Shown piece after piece: positions 8,757 to 16,897 of a stretch of DNA of 64,000 bases (its first letter is position 1; every line of letters begins with the position of its first letter). A program made the translations under genes and the position numbers. Source of the stretch: an uncultured Paracoccaceae bacterium. GTDB lineage: Bacteria; Pseudomonadota; Alphaproteobacteria; Rhodobacterales; Rhodobacteraceae. The notes beneath the pieces are model-generated. The model did no database searches and had not been told where the DNA came from. It saw nothing but the letters and a program-made list of their open reading frames with translations. Location: the NCBI GenBank assembly GCA_947503775.1, contig CANNFE010000005.1, forward strand, positions 1-64,000, given 5' to 3'.

Positions 8757-10975
8757 ATCTGAATCGCTCATCGCTGGCGGTCGTGCGGCTAGCGTTTCGC
8801 CTCGGATACGGCCTCCGCAGATTTCTTCCCAAGCAGATATCTGCAACGTTCGGGCAACGCGGTTCATCTGCAAGGACGATCGACAAGATCTACGTAATCA
8901 ACCTCGATCGCGCTCCAGATCGATGGTCCCGCGCTAAAGACGAACTCGGACGTATAGTCGACGAATTCGACAATGATTTGCTCGGTATCACAGAGCGCCA
9001 TAGCGCAGTTGATGCAAACAGCTTTCTGCTGGACCCTCCCGCCGATGAGGATTTGGATCCGTTCTACACGCTAGCAGATCAGCTATTTGTCGAGCCTCAG
9101 CCCCTGACACTTCCGACGCGGTTCGAGCTGGCCGCGCCCATTCGAATGAGCAGGGCCGAGATCGCTGTTGCCAGGTCGCACATGGAAATCTGGAGGCGAA
9201 TTGCACTGGGCGACGAGGCGCACGCTCTCGTCCTTGAGGACGATGTGTGGTTTCATCCAAGTTTCGGTCGTTACATAGACGAGGCGTGGAAGGAACTGAC
9301 GACGCGGGCAGAAGATAACGAGATCGACGTCCTCTATGTTTCCTACCTGGAGGCAAGGCATGGCGCTCCAAAGCATCTCCTGTCGCGGCACGTGTTTGTA
9401 CCGGAGCGAGGATTGTGGTACTTGTCCGGGTATGTTCTCTCCCGGAAGGGCGCAAGGAAGCTACTTGACCTGCTGCCATGCCGGGGTCCGGTCGATCTCT
9501 GGATCAACCATCAGTTCAGCAAGCTGAACGTGTTCGCGACGAGGCGGGCGATTGTCCGCCAGAGAAGAGATATCTTTTCGACCAACTCCTATTCCATTCT
9601 CCCAGCGCTTTCTACGATCGGCGCGATAAATAGTGAGGGCGCCGCCCTCTTTCATGCGCGTCCGACACAACTGCCGGTCTTTGCATTTGGCCCCGCCGAC
9701 TCGGGCCAGTCTTCCCTCGCGATGGCGTTGTCGATGCTCGGCTATCGATGCTGCAGCGATCTGGAACAGCTGCCGCCCTGTGAACTGACGCGGCTTCGCG
9801 ATGGAAGCACCGATCGTGTTTTCAACGCGTACGTCAATGTGGGGCGCCTTGACGCAATGGTTGAAAACGTTCGACGCAACTATCCGGAGGCCAAGTTCAT
9901 CGTGACAGCCGCCCCCGGCGCTCACGCTGCCAAAATCGTACGCGACCTCCTGGCGCGGCTCGCCGGCGCGGACGTGATCGTGCTTGATACCAGCGACGTC
10001 AAAGCTTGGAGGGTTCTATGCGAGCACGTCAGATGCGCGCCACCATTGTGCCCTTTCCCGACGCTGGAGGACCTAGGGCAGCGTCCTGTCATTGAAACAT
10101 TTGGGCAGTCCAGGCATTCCCGCGAGAGCGCAGCTTTTAAGTGGGATCGGTCTCCATGGATCGTTGAGCCGGATCGTGGCGCTTGGACAGGCATTCGAAC
10201 TTCGCTACGGCGTCCTGAGAAGGATGGTAGTTGGAGCGATGCCGGCGACGACGTCCAGGACCTCGATCTCAGGCATTGGACCGCGCGGTCGGACACATTT
10301 ACTGGTAATCTGGCTTTGTTTCGGCCGTCAAATGTCGAGCATGACGGGCTCACCGGAGCAAAGATTCACATTCGATGCGAGGATCTTGGCGTTCGCCAGT
10401 ACAGCGCGGGCGCTCTAACCAGTCATACTGATTTTCTCTTTGGCAGGTATGAGGCGACCTTTAGAGCCTCCGACGCGCCCGGGGTGATCTCTGGGTTCTT
10501 CCTTCACCGCAACTCGCCGCATCAGGAAATCGACGTCGAGATATTCGGGAGCAAGCCAGATCGCCTGCTAGTCAATGTTTTCTACAACCCGGGCAGCCCG
10601 GGTGACAAATTCGACTTTGGCTACAGAGGTTGTCCAAGCCAGATCGATCTTGGCTTTGATGCCTCGAAAGGAATGCATCGCTACGCGATCGAGTGGAGCC
10701 CATGCGAGATCCGATGGTTTGTGGATGACCAGCTTGTCCATAGGCGCAATCTGTGGGAGCCAACCCCGATCCCGCATCTGCCGATGAAGCTGCATTTCAA
10801 CGCCTGGCCCTCCCGCGCGTCACGCCTCGCAGGGCGCCTCAGCAACCGCAGACTGCCCGCAATGGCCGAGGTGCAAAAGGTACGCGCGTCCGCTTTCGAC
10901 TCGTTTAACTCCGAACCGCTAATTCAAGGGCTCACGGGTGCGGACCAGCCAACCAGAGGTGGAGCTTCAGCTTGA
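8753..10975 (+). CDS. GT25 glycosyltransferase / sulfotransferase-like / GH16 fusion protein
   Basis: 740 residues in three parts. Residues 43-275 are a GT25 (LPS-type) glycosyltransferase: KIYVINLDRAPDRW, SRAEIAVARSHMEIW, and LEDDVWF with D163-D164. Residues 306-440 resemble a sulfotransferase fold: FGPADSGQSSLAMALSMLGY in place of the usual GxxRTGTTSL loop, then YPEAKFIVTAA and VLDTSDVKAWRVLCEHV. Its cofactor loops are altered, so this part may be inactive. Residues about 510-715 are a GH16 beta-glucanase/transglycosylase domain with the catalytic motif E592-I-D-V-E596. No signal peptide is evident, which is odd for GH16. The middle gene of a tightly overlapping cluster. Domain calls at the ends are firm; the middle one is less so. 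Confidence 0.8.
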   Translation: MNLNRSSLAVVRLAFRLGYGLRRFLPKQISATFGQRGSSARTIDKIYVINLDRAPDRWSRAKDELGRIVDEFDNDLLGITERHSAVDANSFLLDPPADEDLDPFYTLADQLFVEPQPLTLPTRFELAAPIRMSRAEIAVARSHMEIWRRIALGDEAHALVLEDDVWFHPSFGRYIDEAWKELTTRAEDNEIDVLYVSYLEARHGAPKHLLSRHVFVPERGLWYLSGYVLSRKGARKLLDLLPCRGPVDLWINHQFSKLNVFATRRAIVRQRRDIFSTNSYSILPALSTIGAINSEGAALFHARPTQLPVFAFGPADSGQSSLAMALSMLGYRCCSDLEQLPPCELTRLRDGSTDRVFNAYVNVGRLDAMVENVRRNYPEAKFIVTAAPGAHAAKIVRDLLARLAGADVIVLDTSDVKAWRVLCEHVRCAPPLCPFPTLEDLGQRPVIETFGQSRHSRESAAFKWDRSPWIVEPDRGAWTGIRTSLRRPEKDGSWSDAGDDVQDLDLRHWTARSDTFTGNLALFRPSNVEHDGLTGAKIHIRCEDLGVRQYSAGALTSHTDFLFGRYEATFRASDAPGVISGFFLHRNSPHQEIDVEIFGSKPDRLLVNVFYNPGSPGDKFDFGYRGCPSQIDLGFDASKGMHRYAIEWSPCEIRWFVDDQLVHRRNLWEPTPIPHLPMKLHFNAWPSRASRLAGRLSNRRLPAMAEVQKVRASAFDSFNSEPLIQGLTGADQPTRGGASA

Positions 10976-12575
10976 GAATACTGTCCTACAACCCGGGCCA
11001 CGACGGCGCATTCGCCTATGTGGAAGACGGGCGCCTAGTATTCTCGATGGAGGCCGAAAAAGGTTCGAGGTACCGACATTCGTCGCTCTCGGTCCCCGAT
11101 GCATTCGACGCGCTCGCCGGACTTCGCGCTGTTCCAGATGTGCTTTGCAAGGGCGGCTGGTGGCCGGGCGATGCGCCGCGCGACTGCGAGATAATGGCTG
11201 AGTATCGCGGCAGCGATCTTGATCAGGTTATCTTCGGCAAACGACCCTTCTTAGGGAAGACCATTGACTTCTTTACGTCGTCACATGAGCGGTCACATCT
11301 TCTATGTGCGTTCGGGATGTCTGATTTGCCGAAGGGGACACCGTGCTATGCGCTGCTTTGGGAGGGCGTTGTCGGAGCATTCTACGAAATAGATGCCGAG
11401 CTTAAGATTACGAAGATCGCGGACGTGATGCCTGAGCCCGGCCATCGCTATGCGATGCTTTATGCCCTGGCCGACCCGACTTTCGACTTTGATACTGCCG
11501 AATTTTCCCGGTTGTCTGATGCCGGAAAACTGATGGCACTCGCTTCATTCTCGAAAAGAAGCCGGGCAACCGACGAAGAAGAGATGATTGCTTCCTTTTT
11601 GCTGCAGGATTGCAGGCATCTGAGGCCGCAGGACTGCAAAGAGCTAAAAAAACACGCTACTATAATGTCGGTGTCGAGGACGAAGAGTTCTGTAATTTTG
11701 CCGGAATTTTCAGCGATCGCCTATTTGAGCGCTTCTATTACTTCGCGGACAATAGTCTGAAGCGAGGAATGCCGTTGCTTATCTCGGGCGGATGCGGGCT
11801 CAACTGCGACTGGAACATCAAATGGAGAGAATCGGGATTGTTCAGCGAGGTAATCGTCCCGCCCGTCGCGAACGACTCGGGTTCTGCGATCGGGACGGCC
11901 ATCGATGCCCAGTTCCATTTTACCGGCGATCCAAAGATTTCTTGGGACGTATATTCTGGATCGACCTTCCTGCAGGACGAACCTGTGGACAATGCGCTGT
12001 TTGACCAGTGGGAACCGAGCCACGAGATCGTTGCCAAGATGTTGGCTGCCGACTTGATATTGGGCTGGGTCAACGGCCGATACGAAATTGGACCTCGCGC
12101 CCTAGGAGATCGCTCCATCTTGGCAGCGCCCTTCAAGGCGAGCACCAGAGAACGGCTGAATGTCATCAAACAGAGGGAACAGTTTCGTCCGATCGCTCCC
12201 GTTTGCCTAGAAGAGGAGGCTGACAAGTGGTTCGGATGCACCGATCCGAGCCCATTCATGCTCTATACGTATCACGCCTTAACGGATGAGCTTGCAGCGG
12301 TAACCCATGTGAACCGAACCGCGCGGCTGCAAACAGTGTCTGCATCGAGCAATCGGCCAATGTTCGATCTGCTGAAAGCGTTCAAATCGATGACAGGCTA
12401 TGGAGTGCTGTGCAACACATCTCTAAACTTCAAGCACAGAGGATTCATCAATGCGGCATCCGATCTTTCGGCGTACACGTTGGCGCATCAACTTGATGGA
12501 TTTGTGATCGATGGACGCCCGCACCTGCTGAGGTCCTCGGAAAAATATCAGATGTTTCTACGGGAGCATCATTGA
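10972..12575 (+). pseudogene. NodU/CmcH-family carbamoyltransferase, interrupted by a -1 frameshift
   Basis: Two frames together make one family-length protein of about 534 residues. The first starts at a TTG (10972) overlapping the previous stop, with AGAGGTGGAG upstream. It has HDGAFAYVEDG and SSHERSHLLCAFGMS, and would stop at 11760. The second carries the C-terminal domain: LISGGCGLNCDWN, VNGRYEIGPRALGDRSILAAP, and CNTSLNFKHRGF. The switch falls at an A7 run (11646-11652), where a -1 step gives continuous KKTRYYNVGV. Members transfer carbamoyl from carbamoyl phosphate to sugar hydroxyls. It may be inactivated by a one-base deletion, be a sequencing error, or be read by programmed slippage. 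Confidence 0.8.
11646..11652 (+). other. A7 frameshift site in the carbamoyltransferase
   Basis: The zero-frame codons are CTA AAA AAA CAC, so the run has the slippery arrangement A_AAA_AAA. A -1 slip continues in the frame of the C-terminal domain. A weak Shine-Dalgarno-like CAGGA lies about 12 bases upstream (11629-11633), a spacing similar to the stimulator in E. coli dnaX. I see no clear downstream stem-loop. Confidence 0.6.
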
Positions 12576-13097
12576 TATCCGTGCGACTGCCTCGTCATAT
12601 GCCGTTTACTGGAAGACAGATGGCGCATAGAAGGACCGTTCGAAAGCCGCCAGTCTGCTGACCGCCTCGAAGCGGCCGTTCGTTAATGCTGCAGCGAAAT
12701 TCGGTTCTCCGCCGATTCTTCTGAAAAACTACGTGGTGAGCACACAGAAGGGCGCGCGTCAAGCTGGGCGCGATTGACGTCCTGGTCCGGTGTCCTGCGC
12801 GTCCTGCGGTGCGGGAAGGCCGTCGCCAATTTGCGAAAGATCTAGGCGGTAGATGCGGATTTAAGCTGTCTTGAAGGCCGTGTGAACCACGTGGTTAGGG
12901 CGGTTGCCCACAGGTGCTTGCGGCGGTGCCTCCGCTCTCCTGTCGATTGCCCTTGCGTGCTCCACAGGACGCCGCTCTTTCCTCTGGACTTCCCTGTTGC
13001 CGGGAGCGGTACTGTCCTCGTGTCGTCGCCCGGATTGCCGGGCTCCACTCGGTACGGGGCGCGGGATTGTCTCGCGCCGGCAGATGTGGAGACGACG
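12576..13097. other. 522-base gap between glycan cluster and recombinase cassette
   Basis: No gene is supported. The reading frame of the following DUF3489 gene runs upstream to 12882 without a stop, but the residues there are Cys/Arg-rich and look non-coding. The promoter for the recombinase cassette should lie here. Composition changes to GC-rich from about 12,760 onward, suggesting the cassette boundary. Confidence 0.4.
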
Positions 13098-13436
13098 ATG
13101 ACCAAAGCCAAGCCTTCAACCCGGAGCAGGGCCTACGCAGCCCGACCGAAGGACGAAACAATCCCATCGGAGCAACCGGTCCGACCGAAGGGCAAGCCCG
13201 CTCGGTCGCGGCAGCCGATCTCGAAGGCCAAGCCCACCCGCAGCGCGCAGCTGACCAAGCTGCTCCGCCGCAAATCCGGCGCGTCGATGGCCCAGATCCA
13301 GACCGCCTTCGGATGGCAGCCGCATACCGTGCGGGCGGCGATCTCGGCGCAGCGCAAGGCCGGTCACAGGATCGAGCGCACCCGCAGTGACACCGGGCCA
13401 GTCTATCGGATCGTGACCGAGGGGGCCAAACCATGA
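13098..13436 (+). CDS. DUF3489 domain protein
   Basis: 112 residues from an ATG at 13098, preceded by GGAG. The N-terminal 55 residues are a basic, low-complexity tail rich in Lys, Arg, Pro and Ser. The C-terminus has KLLRRKSGASMAQIQTAFGW, then QPHTVRAAIS, and a YRI ending, which is the winged-helix-like DUF3489 pattern. It is probably a DNA-binding accessory protein. Its stop overlaps the start of the DUF2924 gene by 4 bases, and the DUF3489-DUF2924-recombinase order recurs in alphaproteobacterial mobile cassettes. Its precise role is unknown. Confidence 0.8.
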   Translation: MTKAKPSTRSRAYAARPKDETIPSEQPVRPKGKPARSRQPISKAKPTRSAQLTKLLRRKSGASMAQIQTAFGWQPHTVRAAISAQRKAGHRIERTRSDTGPVYRIVTEGAKP

Positions 13437-13846
13437 CCCGGCCCTGCGCGGACCGGCTGGCGGCCGATCTGCAAGCGCTGGCCCAGGCCTCCCGCGCCGA
13501 TTGTCTTGCGCGATGGCGCGCAGCCTTCGGCAGACCGCCGCCCAAGCATCTGTCTCTGCCTCTTCTGCGCAAGCTGCTGATCTGGCAGCGCCAGACCGAG
13601 GTGGTGGGCGGGCTCTCGGCCCGGACCGAGCGGGAGCTGGCCCGCTTGGCCAGCGGGTCCGCCTGCGCCCGCCCGGTGACCCCCGGATCCCATCTCGTGC
13701 GAGAGTGGAACGGACGCACTTACCGGGTCGAGGTGACCGAGGACGGCTATCTGATGGAGGGCCGCAGCTGGCGCTCGCTCTCGGCCATCGCCCGGCATAT
13801 CACCGATGCGCATTGGTCCGGCCCGCGCTTCTTCGGGCTGGCCTGA
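13433..13846 (+). CDS. DUF2924 domain protein
   Basis: 137 residues. The first half has RADCLARWRAAFGRPPPKHL followed by LPLLRKLLIWQRQ. The second has GSHLVREWNGRTYRVEVTED, then GYLMEGRSWRSLSAIARHIT and W-S-G-P-R-F-F-G-L. These are the hallmark segments of DUF2924, including the Tudor-like strand pair. It overlaps both neighbours (ATGA with the DUF3489 gene, TGATG with the recombinase), so it is made together with them. It is presumably an accessory factor to the recombinase; the family has no assigned activity. Confidence 0.85.
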   Translation: MTRPCADRLAADLQALAQASRADCLARWRAAFGRPPPKHLSLPLLRKLLIWQRQTEVVGGLSARTERELARLASGSACARPVTPGSHLVREWNGRTYRVEVTEDGYLMEGRSWRSLSAIARHITDAHWSGPRFFGLA

Positions 13847-15474
13847 TGCGCCGGATCCGCTGCGCGATCTATACTCGCAAGAGCTCCGAGGAGGGGCTAG
13901 ACCAGGACTTCAATTCCCTCGACGCCCAGCGGGAGGCCTGCGCGGCCTATATCGCCAGCCAGAGGCACGAAGGCTGGTACCTGCTGCCAGAACGCTACGA
14001 CGATGGCGGGATCTCGGGCGGCACGCTCGACCGACCGGCGCTCACGCGGCTCATGCAGGCGATCCGCGACCGGCGCGTGGACCGGATCGTCGTCTACAAG
14101 ATCGACCGGCTGACGCGATCTCTGTCGGACTTCGCCAAGCTGGTGGAGACGCTGGAGGCGGCCGAGGCCTCCTTCGTCTCGGTCACCCAGTCCTTCAACA
14201 CCGCCACCAGCATGGGCCGGCTGACGCTCAACATGCTGCTCTCCTTCGCCCAGTTCGAGCGCGAGGTGACGGCTGAGCGGATCCGCGACAAGATCGCGGC
14301 TTCCAAGCGCAAGGGGCTCTGGATGGGCGGCACGGTCCCGCTGGGCTACCGGGCAGAGGGCCGCAGCCTGGAGATTGATGCGACTGAGGCCAAGACGGTG
14401 CGGACGCTCTACGATCTCTACCGGACCCATGGCTGCCTGCACGAGACGCGCTTGCAGGCGGTGGCTCTCGGGCTCAGATCGCGGCGGCGGGAGCGGGCCG
14501 ATGGCCGCACCGTGGGCGGTCTGGCCTTCTCGCGCGGGCACCTCCATCACATCCTGACCAATCCGATCTATGCCGGACGGATCCGCCACAAGGGCGAGGT
14601 TCATGAGGGCCAGCATCCCGCGCTCATCGACCCCGCACTTTGGGAGAGCGTCCAGGAGCAGCTCCAAGACCAAGCAACGCAGCCCCGCGGCGGCACGCGC
14701 AAGACCGCGCCCTCCCCTCTGATCGGCCGGCTCTTCGACGAGACCGGGGACAGGTTGACGCCCAGCCACAGCCGAAAGGGCGGCAAACGGTTGCGCTACT
14801 ACGTCTCGCGCCGACTGATAACCGGACGGAGCAAAGATCATCCCGATGCCTGGCGCCTGCCCGCCGCGCCGCTGGAGCGCATGCTGACAGACCTGATCCA
14901 GGCGCATCTCTCCGCGCCGCAAACCGCTGCGCGGCTGCTGCAGGATCAACCCGCCGCAACGCTTGCAAGCGCGTCCGAGAAGCTGGCCGCGCGGACCGGT
15001 GACGCCAACCCACTCTCTCTCATCGACCGGGTCGACCTACGACCGGGAGCGCTCACCGTCCAGCTTCAACCAAAGGCCGTCGCGGAATTGGCCGGATGCA
15101 TCCCAGACGATCTGCACCCCAAAAGTCTCCGGATCGAGGCCCCCTTCCAGACGCGCCGCCGAGGTGTCGAGATCAAGCTGCATCTGGGAGACGCGCCACC
15201 CAACATCGATCAGACCCTGATCCGGAACATCATTAAGGCGCGCGGCTGGCTCACCGGGATCCTCGCCGGAGAGAGCATCGCCGGGATCGCCAGCGCAGAC
15301 GGCACCTCGCCCCGCCGGATCAAGGACCTCCTCCCTCTCGCGCTGCTCGCCCCACACCTCCTGGAGACCATCGCAAAAGGCACCCAACCCCCGGCCCTGA
15401 CCACCGACTACCTCGTCAAAACCGGCCTCCCACCCCTCTGGGCAGACCAGATCAAGCACGTCGCTGATCTCTAG
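13846..15474 (+). CDS. Large serine recombinase
   Basis: 542 residues. The ATG at 13846 overlaps the DUF2924 stop and gives the right N-terminus for the resolvase domain: RCAIYTRKSSEEGLDQDFNS, where a Ser near residue 11-12 (YTRKSS) is the expected nucleophile. RIVVYKIDRLTRS and FEREVTAERIRDKIAASKRK follow within residues 1-150. A recombinase domain (GCLHETRLQAVALGLRSR to NPIYAGRIRHKGEVHEGQHP) and a zinc-ribbon-like region complete it. It cuts and rejoins DNA at short att sites. Its closeness to tRNA-Ser, whose 3' end points at it, suggests it integrated this island or is a passenger of it. Confidence 0.9.
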   Translation: MRRIRCAIYTRKSSEEGLDQDFNSLDAQREACAAYIASQRHEGWYLLPERYDDGGISGGTLDRPALTRLMQAIRDRRVDRIVVYKIDRLTRSLSDFAKLVETLEAAEASFVSVTQSFNTATSMGRLTLNMLLSFAQFEREVTAERIRDKIAASKRKGLWMGGTVPLGYRAEGRSLEIDATEAKTVRTLYDLYRTHGCLHETRLQAVALGLRSRRRERADGRTVGGLAFSRGHLHHILTNPIYAGRIRHKGEVHEGQHPALIDPALWESVQEQLQDQATQPRGGTRKTAPSPLIGRLFDETGDRLTPSHSRKGGKRLRYYVSRRLITGRSKDHPDAWRLPAAPLERMLTDLIQAHLSAPQTAARLLQDQPAATLASASEKLAARTGDANPLSLIDRVDLRPGALTVQLQPKAVAELAGCIPDDLHPKSLRIEAPFQTRRRGVEIKLHLGDAPPNIDQTLIRNIIKARGWLTGILAGESIAGIASADGTSPRRIKDLLPLALLAPHLLETIAKGTQPPALTTDYLVKTGLPPLWADQIKHVADL

Positions 15475-15738
15475 ATCCGCCTCTAAAGCATCGGCGATTA
15501 CACTGAGCGGTAGGCGCAACGCCCCCCAAGCCGCAGCGATACAGCGAGACGCTACCGTCCCAACCTACCCCGCATCGGCAAACTCGTACCGCGCATTTGC
15601 CCGACAGAGACGCAGGCCCAAAACCGACCATATCCAAGCCCAGAACCAAGTCTCACCAAGAAACCGCGCCTGCCAAAGCACTGAGATCTCAACACAAAAT
15701 CCGCCGGGAAAGCACACCACAAAACCAAGGCAGGTGGA

Positions 15739-15828
15739 TGGCGGAGGAGGTGGGATTCGAACCCACGGTACGCTTTCACGCACGCCGGTTTTCAAGACCG
15801 GTGCATTCGACCACTCTGCCACTCCTCC
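15739..15828 (-). tRNA. tRNA-Ser (anticodon TGA)
   Basis: On the minus strand, acceptor GGAGGAG (5', at 15828) pairs with CTCCTCC, followed by discriminator G and an encoded CCA ending at 15739. The anticodon arm reads CCGGTCTTGAAAACCGG with anticodon TGA. A long variable arm and GGTTCGAATCCC T-arm are present, as required for class II tRNA-Ser. Length is 90 bases. The 3' end faces the recombinase cassette, the typical orientation of a tRNA used as an integration site. A stretch of about 260 bases (15475-15738) between them has no gene. Confidence 0.96.
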
Positions 15829-16021
15829 GCGGTCTGCCGATCCCGATACGCGGACCACAGCGATTCGGAAAGCATCCGAAAATTCGCCCAGCCTTCAGCC
15901 GCAGCCTTCCCAAAGCGGCTCTACTATGGCTAAAGTGGCGACAATTCCGGCACAGACCGGACCGTATCGGCAGATCAAGGGTGCGCACGAGGCGGACCGA
16001 CAGGCAGAGGGACACATTTCC

Positions 16022-16870
16022 ATGGCCATCACACGGCTCATTCCCATGACATTTGCATGCCTTGCCCTGGCAGGTTGCGAAGACGGCTTCTCCCCTTTCT
16101 CGGGCAATAACGGCGGCGGCGACAGCACCGCCGCAACCCCCGCGAGCGGCACCACCGAAAGCGTCACCCGCGATGTCGAGGCGCCCGAGATCTTCGAGGC
16201 GACCGATACGGGCCTCTGGGATGGCCGCCCGTCCCTTGGCGGGATCTGGGTCGCCCATCCCGACGTTCAGGACGCCGAGCGCGTGATCATCCGCAACACC
16301 GAGAACAACACCAACGTCACCGGTGCACTCTTTCGCCGAGAACGCGACAACCCGGGGCCGACGATCCAAGTCTCCTCCGATGCCGCCGAAGCGCTGGGGA
16401 TGTTGGCCGGACAGCCCGCGCAGCTTAGCGTGATCGCGCTCAAGACCGAAACGGTCGAGGTTGTCACCGACGCCCCGGCCCCGCTTGAGGAAGGCGTGGA
16501 CGATCTGTCCGCCCCGAGCGATGTCAGCGTCACCCCGCTGGACGGCGCCGAAACCAATGCCGATCCGATCGCCGGCGCCGCGGCCGCCATCGACGCAGCC
16601 GAAGCCGCCCCGGCCCCGGCAGCAGCGCAGACCGCGTCATCCTCCAATGCTGTCATACAGACCGCGACCTTCCGCACCGAACGCAACGCCAATGTCGCCG
16701 CGGAAAGCCTGCGCGCCGCCGGTCTGACCCCCGCCGTCCTGTCCGGCGAGAGCGGCGGCAGACCCGTCTTTCGCGTCGTCGTGCCCAATATCGGAACCGG
16801 AGCGGAGCGTGCCGCATTGCTCGAACAGGTGAAGGCCACAGGCTTCACCGACGCGTATATTCAGGGCTAG
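16022..16870 (+). CDS. SPOR-domain lipoprotein
   Basis: 282 residues. The ATG at 16022 is preferred over upstream in-frame starts because those would run through the tRNA-Ser gene. The N-terminus MAITRLIPMTFACLALAGC gives a lipobox (LAGC, Cys19), so the protein should be lipid-anchored in the envelope. Residues about 55-140 form a compact domain (GLWDGRPSLGGIWVAHPD ... GMLAGQPAQLSVIAL) that resembles the RlpA-type double-psi barrel. An Ala/Pro linker follows, then a C-terminal SPOR domain (IQTATFRTERNANVAAESL, FRVVVPNIG) that binds denuded peptidoglycan. It lies 27 bases before the D,D-carboxypeptidase gene, consistent with a shared role at the septum. Confidence 0.85.
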   Translation: MAITRLIPMTFACLALAGCEDGFSPFSGNNGGGDSTAATPASGTTESVTRDVEAPEIFEATDTGLWDGRPSLGGIWVAHPDVQDAERVIIRNTENNTNVTGALFRRERDNPGPTIQVSSDAAEALGMLAGQPAQLSVIALKTETVEVVTDAPAPLEEGVDDLSAPSDVSVTPLDGAETNADPIAGAAAAIDAAEAAPAPAAAQTASSSNAVIQTATFRTERNANVAAESLRAAGLTPAVLSGESGGRPVFRVVVPNIGTGAERAALLEQVKATGFTDAYIQG

Positions 16871-16897
16871 CCCGCCCACACGAGGAAAGGATCCGCC

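Noticed and set aside
13897-14949. 350-codon frame antisense to the serine recombinase
   Set aside because: Shadow of the GC-rich recombinase gene, whose motifs are complete.
15734-16021. Upstream extension of the SPOR lipoprotein frame
   Set aside because: It would run through the tRNA-Ser gene and would bury the lipoprotein signal; the ATG at 16022 is the proper start.
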